Of a DNA stretch of 64,000 bases, positions 41,200 through 50,843 are shown one piece after another. Both the position numbers and the translations under genes were made by a program. The notes beneath the pieces are model-generated. The model was not told the DNA's origin, searched no databases, and saw only the letters and a program-made list of their open reading frames with translations. The stretch spans positions 558,001-622,000 of the forward strand of contig JBBQVK010000001.1 in assembly GCA_038211735.1 (NCBI GenBank). Direction: 5' to 3'. This DNA comes from JBBQVK01 sp038211735. Its GTDB lineage: Bacteria > Patescibacteriota > Gracilibacteria > Absconditabacterales > Absconditicoccaceae. Position 1 is the stretch's first letter. Every line of letters starts with the position of its first letter.

Positions 41200-44100
41200 A
41201 TGGACGAACATATAAAACCACAAGCTAGCACCAACTGATTTCTTTGATTCCGAGTAGAGAATCGAAGGATTTCTTTTATGGCTATTTTTATGATTCTCGT
41301 ATTGGGGACTATTTCAATAATCAGTATTCCCAAAGAAAGTAATCCAGATATTAAATTTGGTATTATAAATATTGCGACAGTATACCCTGGAGTTAGCCCT
41401 ATAGACGTAGATCAACTTATCACTCAAGAAATAGAGCAAAAAATCAAAGACGTCACTGGGATAAAAAAAATCACCTCAAGTAGTTCTGTGTGAATTTCAA
41501 ATGTAACGGTAGAGCTAGAAAGTAGCGCTGACGTAAAGACAGTCTTATGAAAAATTAAAGACGAAGTGGATAAAGCTGACCTACCTCAAGATGCAGAAGA
41601 TCCTTTTGTGCTTGAGATATCAACTGATAGCCAGGTTATGTTTGACTTGATTGTGTATGGAAAGAGCTCTGTCACAAGCCCAACTTCTTTGAAACAACTT
41701 GCTCGTTCGATCAAAAATAAACTTACTGGATATGGCTCTATTAGTTCTATAAATATCTGATGAGGAGACGATCTCGATGTCCAATTGATCGTACAAAAAG
41801 GTAAAATGGAGCAGATGTGAATTTCGCTTGCACAAATAATGAGCACAATCCGCGCATTCAATCAAAATATTCCTTTGGGGAATTTTACGGTAGGAGATCT
41901 AAATTATGATTTTAGAATCCATGGAGAACTCGGAAATGTCTATGATCTACTAGATCTCGATGTAATAGGGACCAAAGAAGAAGTGCAGCTCAAAGATATC
42001 GCAACGCTCGCATTCAAATACAAAGATGGAGCAATAAGAACGTTTGGTCGTTGATCAGAGAAAGGCTACTATAGTGTTTCACTAACATTCAATAAGCAAG
42101 CTGGAGAAAGTATTTTCAGCACATCTGCTGAAGCAAAAAAAGCCATCGAAGAGTTGTTTAAAACGCAGGAGTTTGCAAATGTGAAATATACTTATACCAA
42201 CGATCTCTCAGAAACAATAGGTGAAGACTACAATACTCTCGCACACAACGCGCGGGAGACGTTTGTGTTGGTATTCCTATTTACTGTCCTTTTCCTTACG
42301 GTCAAAGAGTCTGCTATTGCAGCATTTTCTGTCCCACTAGCATTTTTGGTAACAATTTTCATTTTAGATAAAATCGGTTCGTCACTAAACTTTATGACCA
42401 ACTTCAGTCTGGTGCTAACGTTTGGTATAGCAATTGATGTTGCAGTAGTGGTTGTGCAGTCTGCAGGAATAAATATGAAACTTGGCTACGATCCAAAAAA
42501 TGCCGCTCTATTGGCAGTCAGAGAGTACTATAAACCCTTGATCTCTGGAACCGTCGCGACAGCCATCGTGTTCGTGCCCATGATGTTCTTGCCAGGAATT
42601 GTTGGTAAGTTTCTCGCGTATATTCCTATTACGATCTTCACCGCTCTTATGGCAGCTCTGTTTATCTCACTCACGCTCAATAGTGCTCTATTGTATAAAT
42701 TTAATAAGAGATCGAAAGTTTATCATATAAACCCTGACGCTGAAAAGTTTCTCTCGCCAGAAAATAAAGCTATACTCGAAGAAGATAGGAAGACAAAAAC
42801 TCCTTTGGGAGAAGAACAACTTAGTTTTCGTCAGCGTTTCTTAGACAAGATGAGTAACGGATATGGAAATTTCTTAAGACGTTTTCTAAAAAGCGGATTT
42901 TTGAGACGAGCAAGTGTGATCGTTCCAGTATGTTTACTTATAGGATCGTTCATCTTCTTCCATATTTGATTTACACTCTTCCCACAAAGCGACAACGGAT
43001 TTTTCTGAGTAACGGTAGCAGGAAAGGAATGATCAATAACTCAAGTTATGCAACAATACATCCCGCTGATAGAAAAAGTAGTAAGCTCTATGCCAGAAGT
43101 AAAACAATACACCACCACCACAAATGAAAACAACATCTCGATCAATATCGATTTGTTAAACAAGAAAGATAGAAAGAAGGAACATCTCAGAGATGTCTTT
43201 GCTGTAGAAAGCGAGGTGCTAAAGCTTTTGAAACCGCTTGAGGAAGCTGGATTAAAAGTTAGTTCTCAAGTGGAATGAGGTGGCCCCCCTCCAGCGAAAC
43301 CAATATGATTGAAACTAATTACTGACGATAGCGAACAGTTTGCTCAACTCTTAGTGATTGCAAACGACTTCGAACAATACTTACGCAGTCTAGATGGGAC
43401 AAAAAATGTTGCGGTTTCATCACAACCATCACCAGGCCAGTTCACATACGAACTAAATAAAAACAAGTTAAGATCACTCGGACTTGCTCCTAGCGACTTG
43501 GTAGGAGAGATAGCTGCGGCAATGAATGGATTTAATGCAGGTACAATTCGTATACAAAAAGAAGAGAGGACTATCAAAGTATTGTATGATGAATTTGTAG
43601 ACAAGGTCTCCCCTTCTGCAATCCAAGATATGATTATTCCTACGAGAGTTGGCCCTGTTGTAGTAGGAGAAGTAATAGACTATAAACTAGAAAATGCTGT
43701 AAGCCAGATCGCAAGAGAGGACACCAAGATCGCTGTCAGAGTCGACGCAGACCTTGCCGAATGACGAGAATGAAGAGGAGCAGAACTCCAAGCGAAATAT
43801 CTTGCACGGGCACAGGTTTATAGTTTTCCTGATTGATTTAGTTTCAACTCAGCAGGGGAACAAGAAGGAAATGCCGAATTAATTTCAGCGACTGGTCAGT
43901 GATTCTTTATCGCGATCTTTTGTATTTTCATCATCTTAGTCTTACAGTTTAATTCATTTAGAAAGCCGGTAGTAATTCTCTACTCTGTAGTTGTGGCTTT
44001 GTTGTGAGTAAATATCTGATTCTTGATAACAGGTAACTTATACAGTATGGCATTTGCGATCGGGTTTATCGCGCTTACAGGAATCGTGATCAATCACGCA

Positions 44101-44409
44101 ATCATCGTCATAGATAGAATTCATGAAAATATCTCGCGCGATATCGACCATTTCGAAGCTATTATCGAAGCTGGAAAATCTAGACTACAACCGATGATTA
44201 TCACTACTCTAAATACGATCGTAGGAGTTTTACCGATCACGTTCCAGGACAAGTTCTGGGAAGGGATTGGGATCACGCTCATCTTCTGATTGTTCGTAGG
44301 GACGATCATGACGCTCTTTGTAATACCTAGTTTGTACTATATCGTATTTATCAGCCCAAAGAAATTATTGAAAGAGAGAGCTGAACGTAAAGCAGCGGCG
44401 GTTGTATAA
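41200..44409 (+). CDS. RND-family efflux transporter (AcrB/HAE-like)
   Basis: 1069 aa, normal RND length. TM1 near residue 28 (MAIFMILVLGTISIISIPKE) with the family block ESNPDIKFGIINIATVYPGV; porter domains; TM cluster with FVLVFLFTVLFLTVKESAIA, LTFGIAIDVAVVVVQSAG (the Asp relay in TM4) and the second repeat's FIIILVLQFNSFRKPVVILY and GIVINHAIIVIDRIHE. Duplicated 6+6 helix topology is visible. It contains dozens of UGA codons, so standard-code gene finders would break it into more than ten pieces. Proton-driven export of lipophilic substrates; no outer-membrane TolC gene is seen in this window. Confidence 0.93.
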
Positions 44410-44548
44410 TAGAGAACTGGCTCAACAACAGATTGGTCCAATGATATGTTAGTCAACACGCAATCAAAGAATGGTCCAATAATAAGTTTCTTCAAAAGTT
44501 CTCTCTTCTTTCTTTTGCAAACACTCCCACCTCCAGTATACATAACTT

Positions 44549-45865
44549 ATGTATGCATGTAGTAGTTGTTGATTTGCTTCGCAGACCAAGCTCGGGAAAT
44601 GTCCCGATTGCTGATCTTTCGGCACATTTGAACAAGATACCACAAGGGCGGTTTCTAAAACCAAAGCAACCAAGAAACACCATCTCAAACAAGGAACGGT
44701 CTTAGATAAATCTATAAAAGGCTCGACGACAAAATCACCCATGTGAAACGTTCATTATACGCTCAAAAACAGCGAGCTATCTAGGCTTTTCCCTGTATGA
44801 ATCAACCAAAGCGGCGTCTATTTGCTCGCAGGAGAGCCAGGAATTGGAAAGTCTACCATCATGCTCCAGATCCTACATGATCTTGGCCAAAACAACGAAA
44901 TTTCTATCGCATACTTTTCATGAGAAGAGACTCCGTGACAGATAGAAAAAAGAAGTGAGAGGATTTTGTCACAAGGCAAAACTGTTCTGACGTTTGATAT
45001 ATACCACACTACTCATCTCGAAGATATTGTTACCACCGCAGATTCGCAAGGATATGACCTAATCGTAATAGACTCTATACAAACAATTTATAGCGAATCG
45101 ATAGACGGCATCGCTGGTTCTCCTAGTCAGGTAAAGCAGTGCAGCGAGAAATTGTCTGAGTACTGCAAAGATGCTGGGACGACCTGTTTCATCATCTGAC
45201 ACGTTACCAAAGAAGGGGAAATCGCATGACCAAAATATCTCGAGCATATCGTCGACGTTGTGTTATATCTTGAAGGAGATAGATATGGACAGTATAGATT
45301 CCTTAGATGTAGGAAAAATAGATTTGGCACGACCGATGAGGTGGGGATTTTTGAGATGGGACTGTTTGGATTGCAGCCCGTGAACGATCTTAAAGATAGA
45401 ATTATCTCTGCAGCGAACACGTCAATACCTGGAAACGTCTTAACCGTAGGTATAGATAATGGTAGGCCAGTACTCATAAATCTTGAGGTACTCTTAAATA
45501 AGACCTTTGGAAAATACCCCCAAAGAATCTCGCAGTGAGTCGATAACAAAAGAGTTCAACTCATTACCGCAATTGTTGAACGTTATCTTAAAGTGAAGTC
45601 TAGCTACTTCGATATCTATGTAAATATTCCATGAGAGTTTCAATTTCGCGATAACGGTCTCGACCTTGCAATAGCTGCGGCTATTTACTCACAAAGTAAA
45701 TGAACAATCATCGACAAAGAAATAGTATTTATCTGAGAGCTCGGCCTTGGCTGACAAGTCCTCCCTGCTAAGTTACACAAAAAAAGAGTAAATGAAGCAA
45801 AATGATTTACGATTATCGATCATACAAGAATCAAAAATATTGTTGAACTTCCAAATGCGTTGTAA
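44549..45865 (+). CDS. radA: DNA repair protein RadA/Sms
   Basis: 438 aa. RecA-related branch-migration helicase used in recombination and transformation. N-terminal zinc finger MYACSSCGFASQTKLGKCPD followed by CGSFGTFE (the first Gly after CSSC is UGA), Walker A LLAGEPGIGKSTIMLQIL, Walker B LIVIDSIQTIYS, the RadA signature RKNRFGTTDEVGIFEM and a Lon-like C-terminal domain (DIYVNIPGEFQFRDNGLDLA, then GLGGQVLPAKLHKKRVNEA). ATG 44549 is required to include the first zinc-finger cysteines. The stop codon sits inside the first unit of a phased TGTAAAA repeat. Confidence 0.96.
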
Positions 45866-46003
45866 AAGAAATGTAAAAATAACACATACAATAATATGTT
45901 TTAAAATATCGTCAATAATCTCTATGTTGTATTATATGTTATGTGACAACCAGCGGTTAGCGTCAAATGGTGTAAAAGAATTGTAAAAAATTTGTAAAGG
46001 CAT
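45861..46003 (+). repeat. Phased TGTAAAA repeats downstream of radA
   Basis: TGTAAAAG at 45861 and TGTAAAAA at 45872 (11 bp apart), then TGTAAA units at 45971, 45982 and 45993 (11, 11 bp). Same unit and spacing as the arrays at 46156, 51566, 57908 and 58481. Confidence 0.7.
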
Positions 46004-46269
46004 ATATTGAACGTGTCAAACAAAAGACAAAAACCAAATCCGTCAAAAACAAAACTAAACACAATATCCCCGTAGACATCGAATGACAACAATCGGTGCT
46101 ACAAGAATACTACGGGTTAGGTCGCAAGGATCCCTATAGATGTATGGAAGTAAAGTGTAAAAGAGTGTCAAAAAAATGTAAAGAAATTGTAAAATCACTC
46201 TTTGACAACAACTCTTCCCTTCATGTCTCTATAAAGATCCTTGCTGAGGTATATCCTCGTATGACCTAA
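45940..46269 (+). pseudogene. Short basic ORF, apparently frameshifted at an A-run
   Basis: ATG 45940 opens GQPAVSVKWCKRIVKNL and stops at TAA after an AAAAAA tract (45985-45990). One extra A would continue into FVKAYIERVKQKTKTKSVKN, then KTKHNIPVDIEGQQSVLQEY, YGLGRKDPYRCMEVKCKRVS, KKCKEIVKSLFDNN and KILAEVYPRMT, ending at TAA 46269. The downstream frame is open for 98 codons but lacks a start. The CKRIVK..., CKRVSK... and CKEIVK... blocks are partly dictated by the phased TGTAAA repeats. It may be a real Lys-rich protein with a slippage site, or chance. Confidence 0.35.
46156..46196 (+). repeat. Phased TGT(A/C)AAA repeat array
   Basis: Units start at 46156, 46166, 46177 and 46188 (spacing 10, 11, 11). 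Confidence 0.7.
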
Positions 46270-46289
46270 CCCACTTCTTCTGAACTGGG

Positions 46290-46317
46290 TCTCGCGTATC
46301 GCTGAGATCTTTTTTTA
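46290..46317 (+). terminator. Possible intrinsic terminator
   Basis: TCTCGCG-TAT-CGCTGAGA (7 pairs, one bulge) followed by TCTTTTTTT. Confidence 0.5.
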
Positions 46318-46392
46318 TGGCTGAAAATATAGATATTGACTTATTAATAATATAACATATACAATTAACACTTTACATTAGATTAATATCCT

Positions 46393-46707
46393 ATGAGCAC
46401 ACCACATGTTGAATCTAATCAAAACTACTACAAAGTAACCCTCCCCACTCAGGGAGATTTTGAATATATTCAAGACGCAGTTTCTGATGAAGAAGCGGAA
46501 TTTGCTTACCAAAGGCTTGGTCAACTGCTTGGTATCATTAGTGATGATATATTGTCAATTCTTGACCAAGACAGTAAAGCACTAACAATTACTATATGAG
46601 TATATAATAAGACAGTTGTTCCGGCTGACAAAATTAAAGTTGAACTATTAGAAGACTTTGAAAATCCATTCAGTAAACCCGGAGAAATGATTACTCGGAA
46701 ATCATAA
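46393..46707 (+). CDS. Small acidic hypothetical protein, 104 aa
   Basis: ATG 46393 to TAA 46707, one UGA. Acidic and soluble: YKVTLPTQGDFEYIQDAVSD, EEAEFAYQRLGQLLGIISDD, then KIKVELLEDFENPF. No family recognised. It ends 6 bp from the convergent murG stop. Confidence 0.65.
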
Positions 46708-46713
46708 TATTTT

Positions 46714-47820
46714 CTAAAGTTTCACTATATCTCCCCAAATAATTTCTTTCGCGCTACTCACCTCTCTCTCATCTATATGTGTCCATTCCTTTTTGTAATC
46801 AGAAAATTTTTCTAGAAATTTTGTAAGCGTTTCAGAGAGGTGTTCGTTTTGTTCTATTAGTAAATCTCCATATTTTTCTGCATATCGAAGTCAGTTATAG
46901 AACTGGTGATTGCCTCAAGTGAAAGGAAGGGGAACGATTATCTTCTTAATACCAAAGAGTTGTTGCTCGGCTAACGAGGTGACGCTACCGCGAGTGATTG
47001 CTAGGTCGCAAATCGCGTACAGGTATCAAATATCGTTTTGGCTCAAGAAATCGAATGTACGCACGTTTGAGTACGGTGCGAATGCGGTTTTCCGGTCGTT
47101 ATTCTTGGTTCCCAAGATCACAAAGAAGTTGGTCGAGGTGTGTTTTCAGGTCGCCAACAACTTCGAGAGTGTTTCGAAGACTGCGGACATTCCTTGTGAT
47201 CATCCCATGACGAGGATATTTGTTTTCGTTAAATCTACTACGCCAATATTGAGAGAAGATTGTTTGTAGTGTAAAAGTTTGTCTGAAAAGATCTGTCCAA
47301 CGGTTGTGCTATCCTTGAAAACATTTGGAAACCCGGTGAAAATTTCCTTTGCAAGTTTACATACGACACGATTTGTTAATCACGCATGCAAATCTGATTC
47401 GTGTAAATAAATTGGAATTCTCAAAAATCGCGCGGCGAAACAAACAGGTAGTGCAACAAATCATCATTTACAAAAAACTATATCAATCTTGTGTTTGTGC
47501 AATAATCGTATCGATTGAAAAAATGCCACCTTCACTAGAACTAAATCTCTGATATTTTTGAGCGCAGATGCAGGATCCCAATATCTCCTAATCTTCCCTG
47601 CGACTACAGGTACAAATAGCACATCACCTAACTTAGATGCAACTTGGGCTTCCATAGATCCTCCTTGACCAAATCGGTATATCTGTTTGATTTTGGCGCG
47701 TAAATCACTATCTTGCTGTGCGTATTCGATGAGTGAAACTATAGGAAAAATATGGCCACCTGTGCCACCTCCTGTAAACGCAATACGCAATTGTTTGTGT
47801 TGCATGTCACTACTATACAT
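46714..47820 (-). CDS. murG: UDP-GlcNAc:undecaprenyl-PP-MurNAc-pentapeptide transferase MurG
   Basis: 368 aa, GT28 fold. Makes lipid II at the inner face of the membrane. N-terminal RIAFTGGGTGGHIFPIVSLI (donor-independent G-loop), GGFVALPVCFAA followed by CGA (47428-47430) where MurG often has W (AAW), then IPIYLHESDLHAGLTNRVV, NILVMGGSQGMS, and the UDP-binding LAITRGSVTSLAEQQLFGIK and PLPFTGGNHQFYNG. UGA gives both Gly of GGFVAL and several others. ATG 47820 has a GAGG 7 bp upstream; ATG 47805 is an alternative. It belongs with the class A PBP and CHAP enzyme as the wall pathway. Confidence 0.95.
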
Positions 47821-47853
47821 TTGTGCCTCACTAATTCTACCATAAGAAATTAT

Positions 47854-47930
47854 GACCGATTAGCTCAGTTGGCGAGAGCGCCACATTGACATTGTGGAGG
47901 TCACTGGTTCGAGTCCAGTATCGGTCACCA
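47854..47930 (+). tRNA. tRNA-Val (anticodon GAC)
   Basis: 77 nt with encoded CCA. Acceptor GACCGAT / ATCGGTC, discriminator A, D-loop AGTTGGCGAGA, anticodon stem CCACA/TGTGG with GAC at 47888-47890, T-loop GTTCGAGTC. Confidence 0.97.
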
Positions 47931-47958
47931 TGCTAGTTTAAACACTCAACCAATTACT

Positions 47959-48639
47959 ATGAAAAATCCTTTTTTGATTGTATTAGCCTTTTTATTGTGA
48001 TGATTTTTTGCGTATCAATATTTTCAAAATCATCCAATAGTAATGCTTCAAGAAAATGTTGCTGAAGAACAATCTGCACAACCTTCTACTAGTGCGACAC
48101 ATTCAGAAATTTGCGACTATTTCGAAAACGAGGATTTGTGAGGATTCGGAAATAATCAATTTTCAGAAAAACAATATTCAGATATAGAAAGTTCGCTCGC
48201 GTCTGCACTTACACGAGAACCGTTTGTAATCTCTTACAATTCTGGAGAAGTGTCTTTTAAACTACCAAAAGGGACTCTACCATTGGACACACATAACTCT
48301 TATCGCTTCATAGATCATGAGGTGACTCTAGATAGCTTTACGGTTTATGCGCAGCAAGAACAAGGCGCCTGAGATAAACTTATTATCTTAGAATGACGAG
48401 TAGGAGAAGATATGCACGAGAAAATTGTACCTGAGAGTATTATTTGCGTAAATGAAAATATTTCTTCACTACAGTCGGTTCTAAAATTTGAAGAGGACCA
48501 CTATCTTATAAAAACCCTTACTAGTTACGTATACTTGAAAAAGGCTATCTATAGTCCAATAACCGTCTATGCAGAGTATGGAAATTCAATTATGTTTGAT
48601 ATGATCGCGAGTGATACTACAAAAACTATTGTCCAGTAG
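47959..48639 (+). CDS. Membrane-anchored exported hypothetical protein
   Basis: 226 aa. N-terminal hydrophobic segment NPFLIVLAFLLGGFFAYQYF (signal anchor; two Gly are UGA), then a Gln/Ser/Thr-rich linker and a soluble domain (PFVISYNSGEVSFKLPKGTL; KLIILEGRVGEDMHEKIVPE; YLIKTLTSYVYLKKAIYSPI). Two cysteines (ICDYF, IICVNEN) might pair. No family recognised. It starts 28 bp after tRNA-Val. Confidence 0.7.
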
Positions 48640-48668
48640 GAAAAAGATATATTAATATTTAGTTACGA

Positions 48669-48704
48669 AAAAAGCCTGAGTAAAAACCCAGGCTTTTTCT
48701 TTTT
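48669..48704 (+). terminator. Intrinsic terminator
   Basis: AAAAAGCCTG / CAGGCTTTTT stem with 10-nt loop, then CTTTTT. Confidence 0.9.
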
Positions 48705-48735
48705 ACCAATATCTCTGATAGGGGAAGGTTTAACG

Positions 48736-48761
48736 AAAACTACTCGAAAGTAGTTTTTTTG
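48736..48761 (+). terminator. Second intrinsic terminator hairpin
   Basis: AAAACTAC-TCGAAA-GTAGTTTTTTT, 30 bp after the previous terminator. Confidence 0.7.
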
Positions 48762-48774
48762 TTTGTATGATGTA

Positions 48775-48802
48775 TTGACAATCCGATATAAATATATATA
48801 TA
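48775..48802 (+). promoter_or_regulatory. Promoter of the 48834 membrane protein gene
   Basis: TTGACA (48775-48780), 16-bp spacer, TATATA (48797-48802), 31 bp before the ATG. Confidence 0.6.
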
Positions 48803-48833
48803 TTCTTTTATCGTCTAACATAAATAAATTATT

Positions 48834-49268
48834 ATGACCGTACTATCTATTTTATCTGCGTTACTGTGGTTGGTTCTTGTTATTGCTTTCCTCTTTAACG
48901 AGAAAATAAAATTAACAATAAACAATCAACGCCCTGCCACTAAGGGTGAGAGATTACTACTAGGAGTTGTTGGCTATCCTGCAACCGGAATTATTTTTTA
49001 CTTGCTGGGCATTATTGTCAAACTACTAACATACAGTACTGTAGTAACAATTTCCCTGTGGGTACTCTTTGCTATATCAATCTTCGTATTCAGAAATTCT
49101 GTTACGATAAACGATAAACCAGCTGGTCCTTTATGGAGATTGGGTGTTGTATTAGTAGTGTTCCCCTTCATGTTGGCCTTGTTTGTACTGCTGGGCGGGA
49201 TTGGTGAATTTATGTTAATGCCGATATCTATGTGGATTTGAGGCCAGAAATGTATGTATTATGTATAG
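48834..49268 (+). CDS. Polytopic membrane protein, hypothetical
   Basis: 144 aa with four predicted helices: TVLSILSALLWLVLVIAFLF, LLLGVVGYPATGIIFYLLGI, VVTISLWVLFAISIFVF and LGVVLVVFPFMLALFVLLGG. Its own promoter and terminator make it monocistronic. No family recognised. The C-terminal GGQKCMYYV is reached only by reading UGA as Gly. Confidence 0.75.
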
Positions 49269-49282
49269 AGTAAGTTATATGT

Positions 49283-49308
49283 TGCAACGGTAACCCCGTT
49301 GCATTTTT
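49283..49308 (+). terminator. Intrinsic terminator
   Basis: TGCAACGG-TAACC-CCGTTGCA followed by TTTTT. Confidence 0.85.
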
Positions 49309-49444
49309 GATTTGGAAATTTTTTTGAAAAGAAAAAGTGGCGGGAAATTTCCGACCTTTCTAAACCATATAATATATCTCCTCTTGAAAAATCCCTCCCT
49401 CGGAGTAGATATAAGGCGTGTTTTATTCTTCTAATTTTTTTACT

Positions 49445-49894
49445 ATGGGTCCGTTAACGTCTTTAATCAGTTCAACTAATTGGATTTTTGTTTTGGTGGC
49501 GACAGTAATCTCAATGGTTATTGGTATGTTCTGGTATGGTAAGTATATGTTTGGCCCTAGCTTTGCAAAATGGATGAAACTTCCTCCGATGCTTACAAAG
49601 TGAACCCCTGAAGACAAAGATTGCACTCCTCCAATGGGGAAGCTTATGTTGTTTGAGTTTGTTAGTAGAGCGTTATACTTTATTGGTCTTGGTCGGACAT
49701 TTACAGTTGCTCCCCAAGAAACAATGTGAGGAATGATATGTTTAGCAATAATCCTTTGGTTAGCATTTTCGCTCTCTACACAAATAAGCGCAGTAATCCG
49801 ATCCCCAGCTAATCGAAACACATTATGGATAGCTGGTAGCAAGATGTTGCTGGATACAATTATTGCTGCTATTCTTCGGTTTATGGTATTCTAA
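49445..49894 (+). CDS. DUF1761-family membrane protein
   Basis: 149 aa. The first helix WIFVLVATVISMVIGMFWYG with KYMFGPSFAKWMKL matches the DUF1761 N-terminal motif (GxxWYgplfGk.Wmk). Three more helices follow (LMLFEFVSRALYFIGLG; GGMICLAIILWLAF; LLDTIIAAILRFMVF). UGA glycines lie in MGGMI and after MLTK. Function unknown in the family. ATG 49445 is chosen over the upstream GTG. Confidence 0.75.
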
Positions 49895-49961
49895 TAATTT
49901 CTCTAAAGACAATGTCGACTAAGAATAGAAATTAACATCTATAAGCAGTAAAACGTTTCAC

Positions 49962-49996
49962 AAAGAATTTTCCCTAAGGAAAATTCTTTTTTTCTT
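49962..49996 (+). terminator. Intrinsic terminator
   Basis: 12-bp stem AAAGAATTTTCC / GGAAAATTCTTT, loop CTAA, then TTTTCTTC. Confidence 0.92.
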
Positions 49997-50033
49997 CTTT
50001 GTAAAAAAATCTTCCGTGATTACTCTAACCTAC

Positions 50034-50843
50034 ATGACACCACTAAAAGAACTCCTCCACGAACGTCTGCGAAATATAATTTTCCCGCCAGTCTGTTTTG
50101 GTTGTCACACAGTTGGAGCATACTTGTGTAAAAACTGTAAAAAATCTGTCAAATCTCATCCTGAAATGTGCCCTTTCTGCCATAGACCAACAAAGCATTG
50201 GTTAGTGTGTTTAAATTGTAAGTCCGACCACCGTCATATCGAAGGGATAATTGTCGGCTTTATCTATACCGCCACTATCAAGAAACTTATCACTACGCTC
50301 AAGTGGTGACATCGCTATCATATCGCTCCATTCCTAGCTGAAAGACTAGCTCTGTTGGTAAGGTCTCATGAGTTACTGTATCCGGAGTTGATTGGAATTG
50401 GAAAAGCATCCTCATTACAAAACGGCAAAACATCCTCATTACAAAACAGTGAGACACACAGTAGAACCGCACCAAAAAATAATCTCATCATCACCTCCGT
50501 CCCCACTCACTGGCGAAAGAAACTATTCGTAAGATGATATAGCCAATCAGAATGTCTCGCTCGCGGGCTAGCAGATGTTTTAGAAGTTCTGTATGTTCCG
50601 CTTTCCAAAAAGTCAAAATATACCATCTCTCAGACTAAACTATCTAGAAGCAAAAGATTGATCAATCTCTTGGGAGCTTTTGTTGTTCAAAAGAATATGT
50701 TGTTGAAGTGAGACGAAACTGTCTTGATAGTCGACGATATCACCACCACCTGAGCGACGATAGACGAGCTTGCACGAACACTAAAATCTAGCTACAAGCA
50801 AGTAACAATCTGGTGAATAGTGGTGGGAAGACACGGAAAATAA
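50034..50843 (+). CDS. comF: ComF-type phosphoribosyltransferase-like competence protein
   Basis: 269 aa. N-terminal zinc finger IIFPPVCFGCHTVGAYLCKN, CKKSV, MCPFCHRPTKHWLVCLNC. Then the ComF block IITSVPTHW, LFVRGYSQSECLA (Gly is UGA) and the PRPP loop ETVLIVDDITTTGATIDELA. ComF helps import or process ssDNA during natural transformation in Gram-positive and Gram-negative model organisms. Oddity: an in-frame 24-bp tandem duplication at 50407-50447 (SSLQNGKTSSLQN) in the variable region between finger and PRT domain. ATG 50034 is chosen over GTG 50016. Its stop abuts the convergent glycosyltransferase stop. Confidence 0.92.
50407..50447 (+). repeat. 24-bp tandem duplication inside comF
   Basis: CATCCTCATTACAAAAC occurs at 50407-50423 and 50431-50447, a 24-bp period, adding eight residues in frame. 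Confidence 0.85.
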
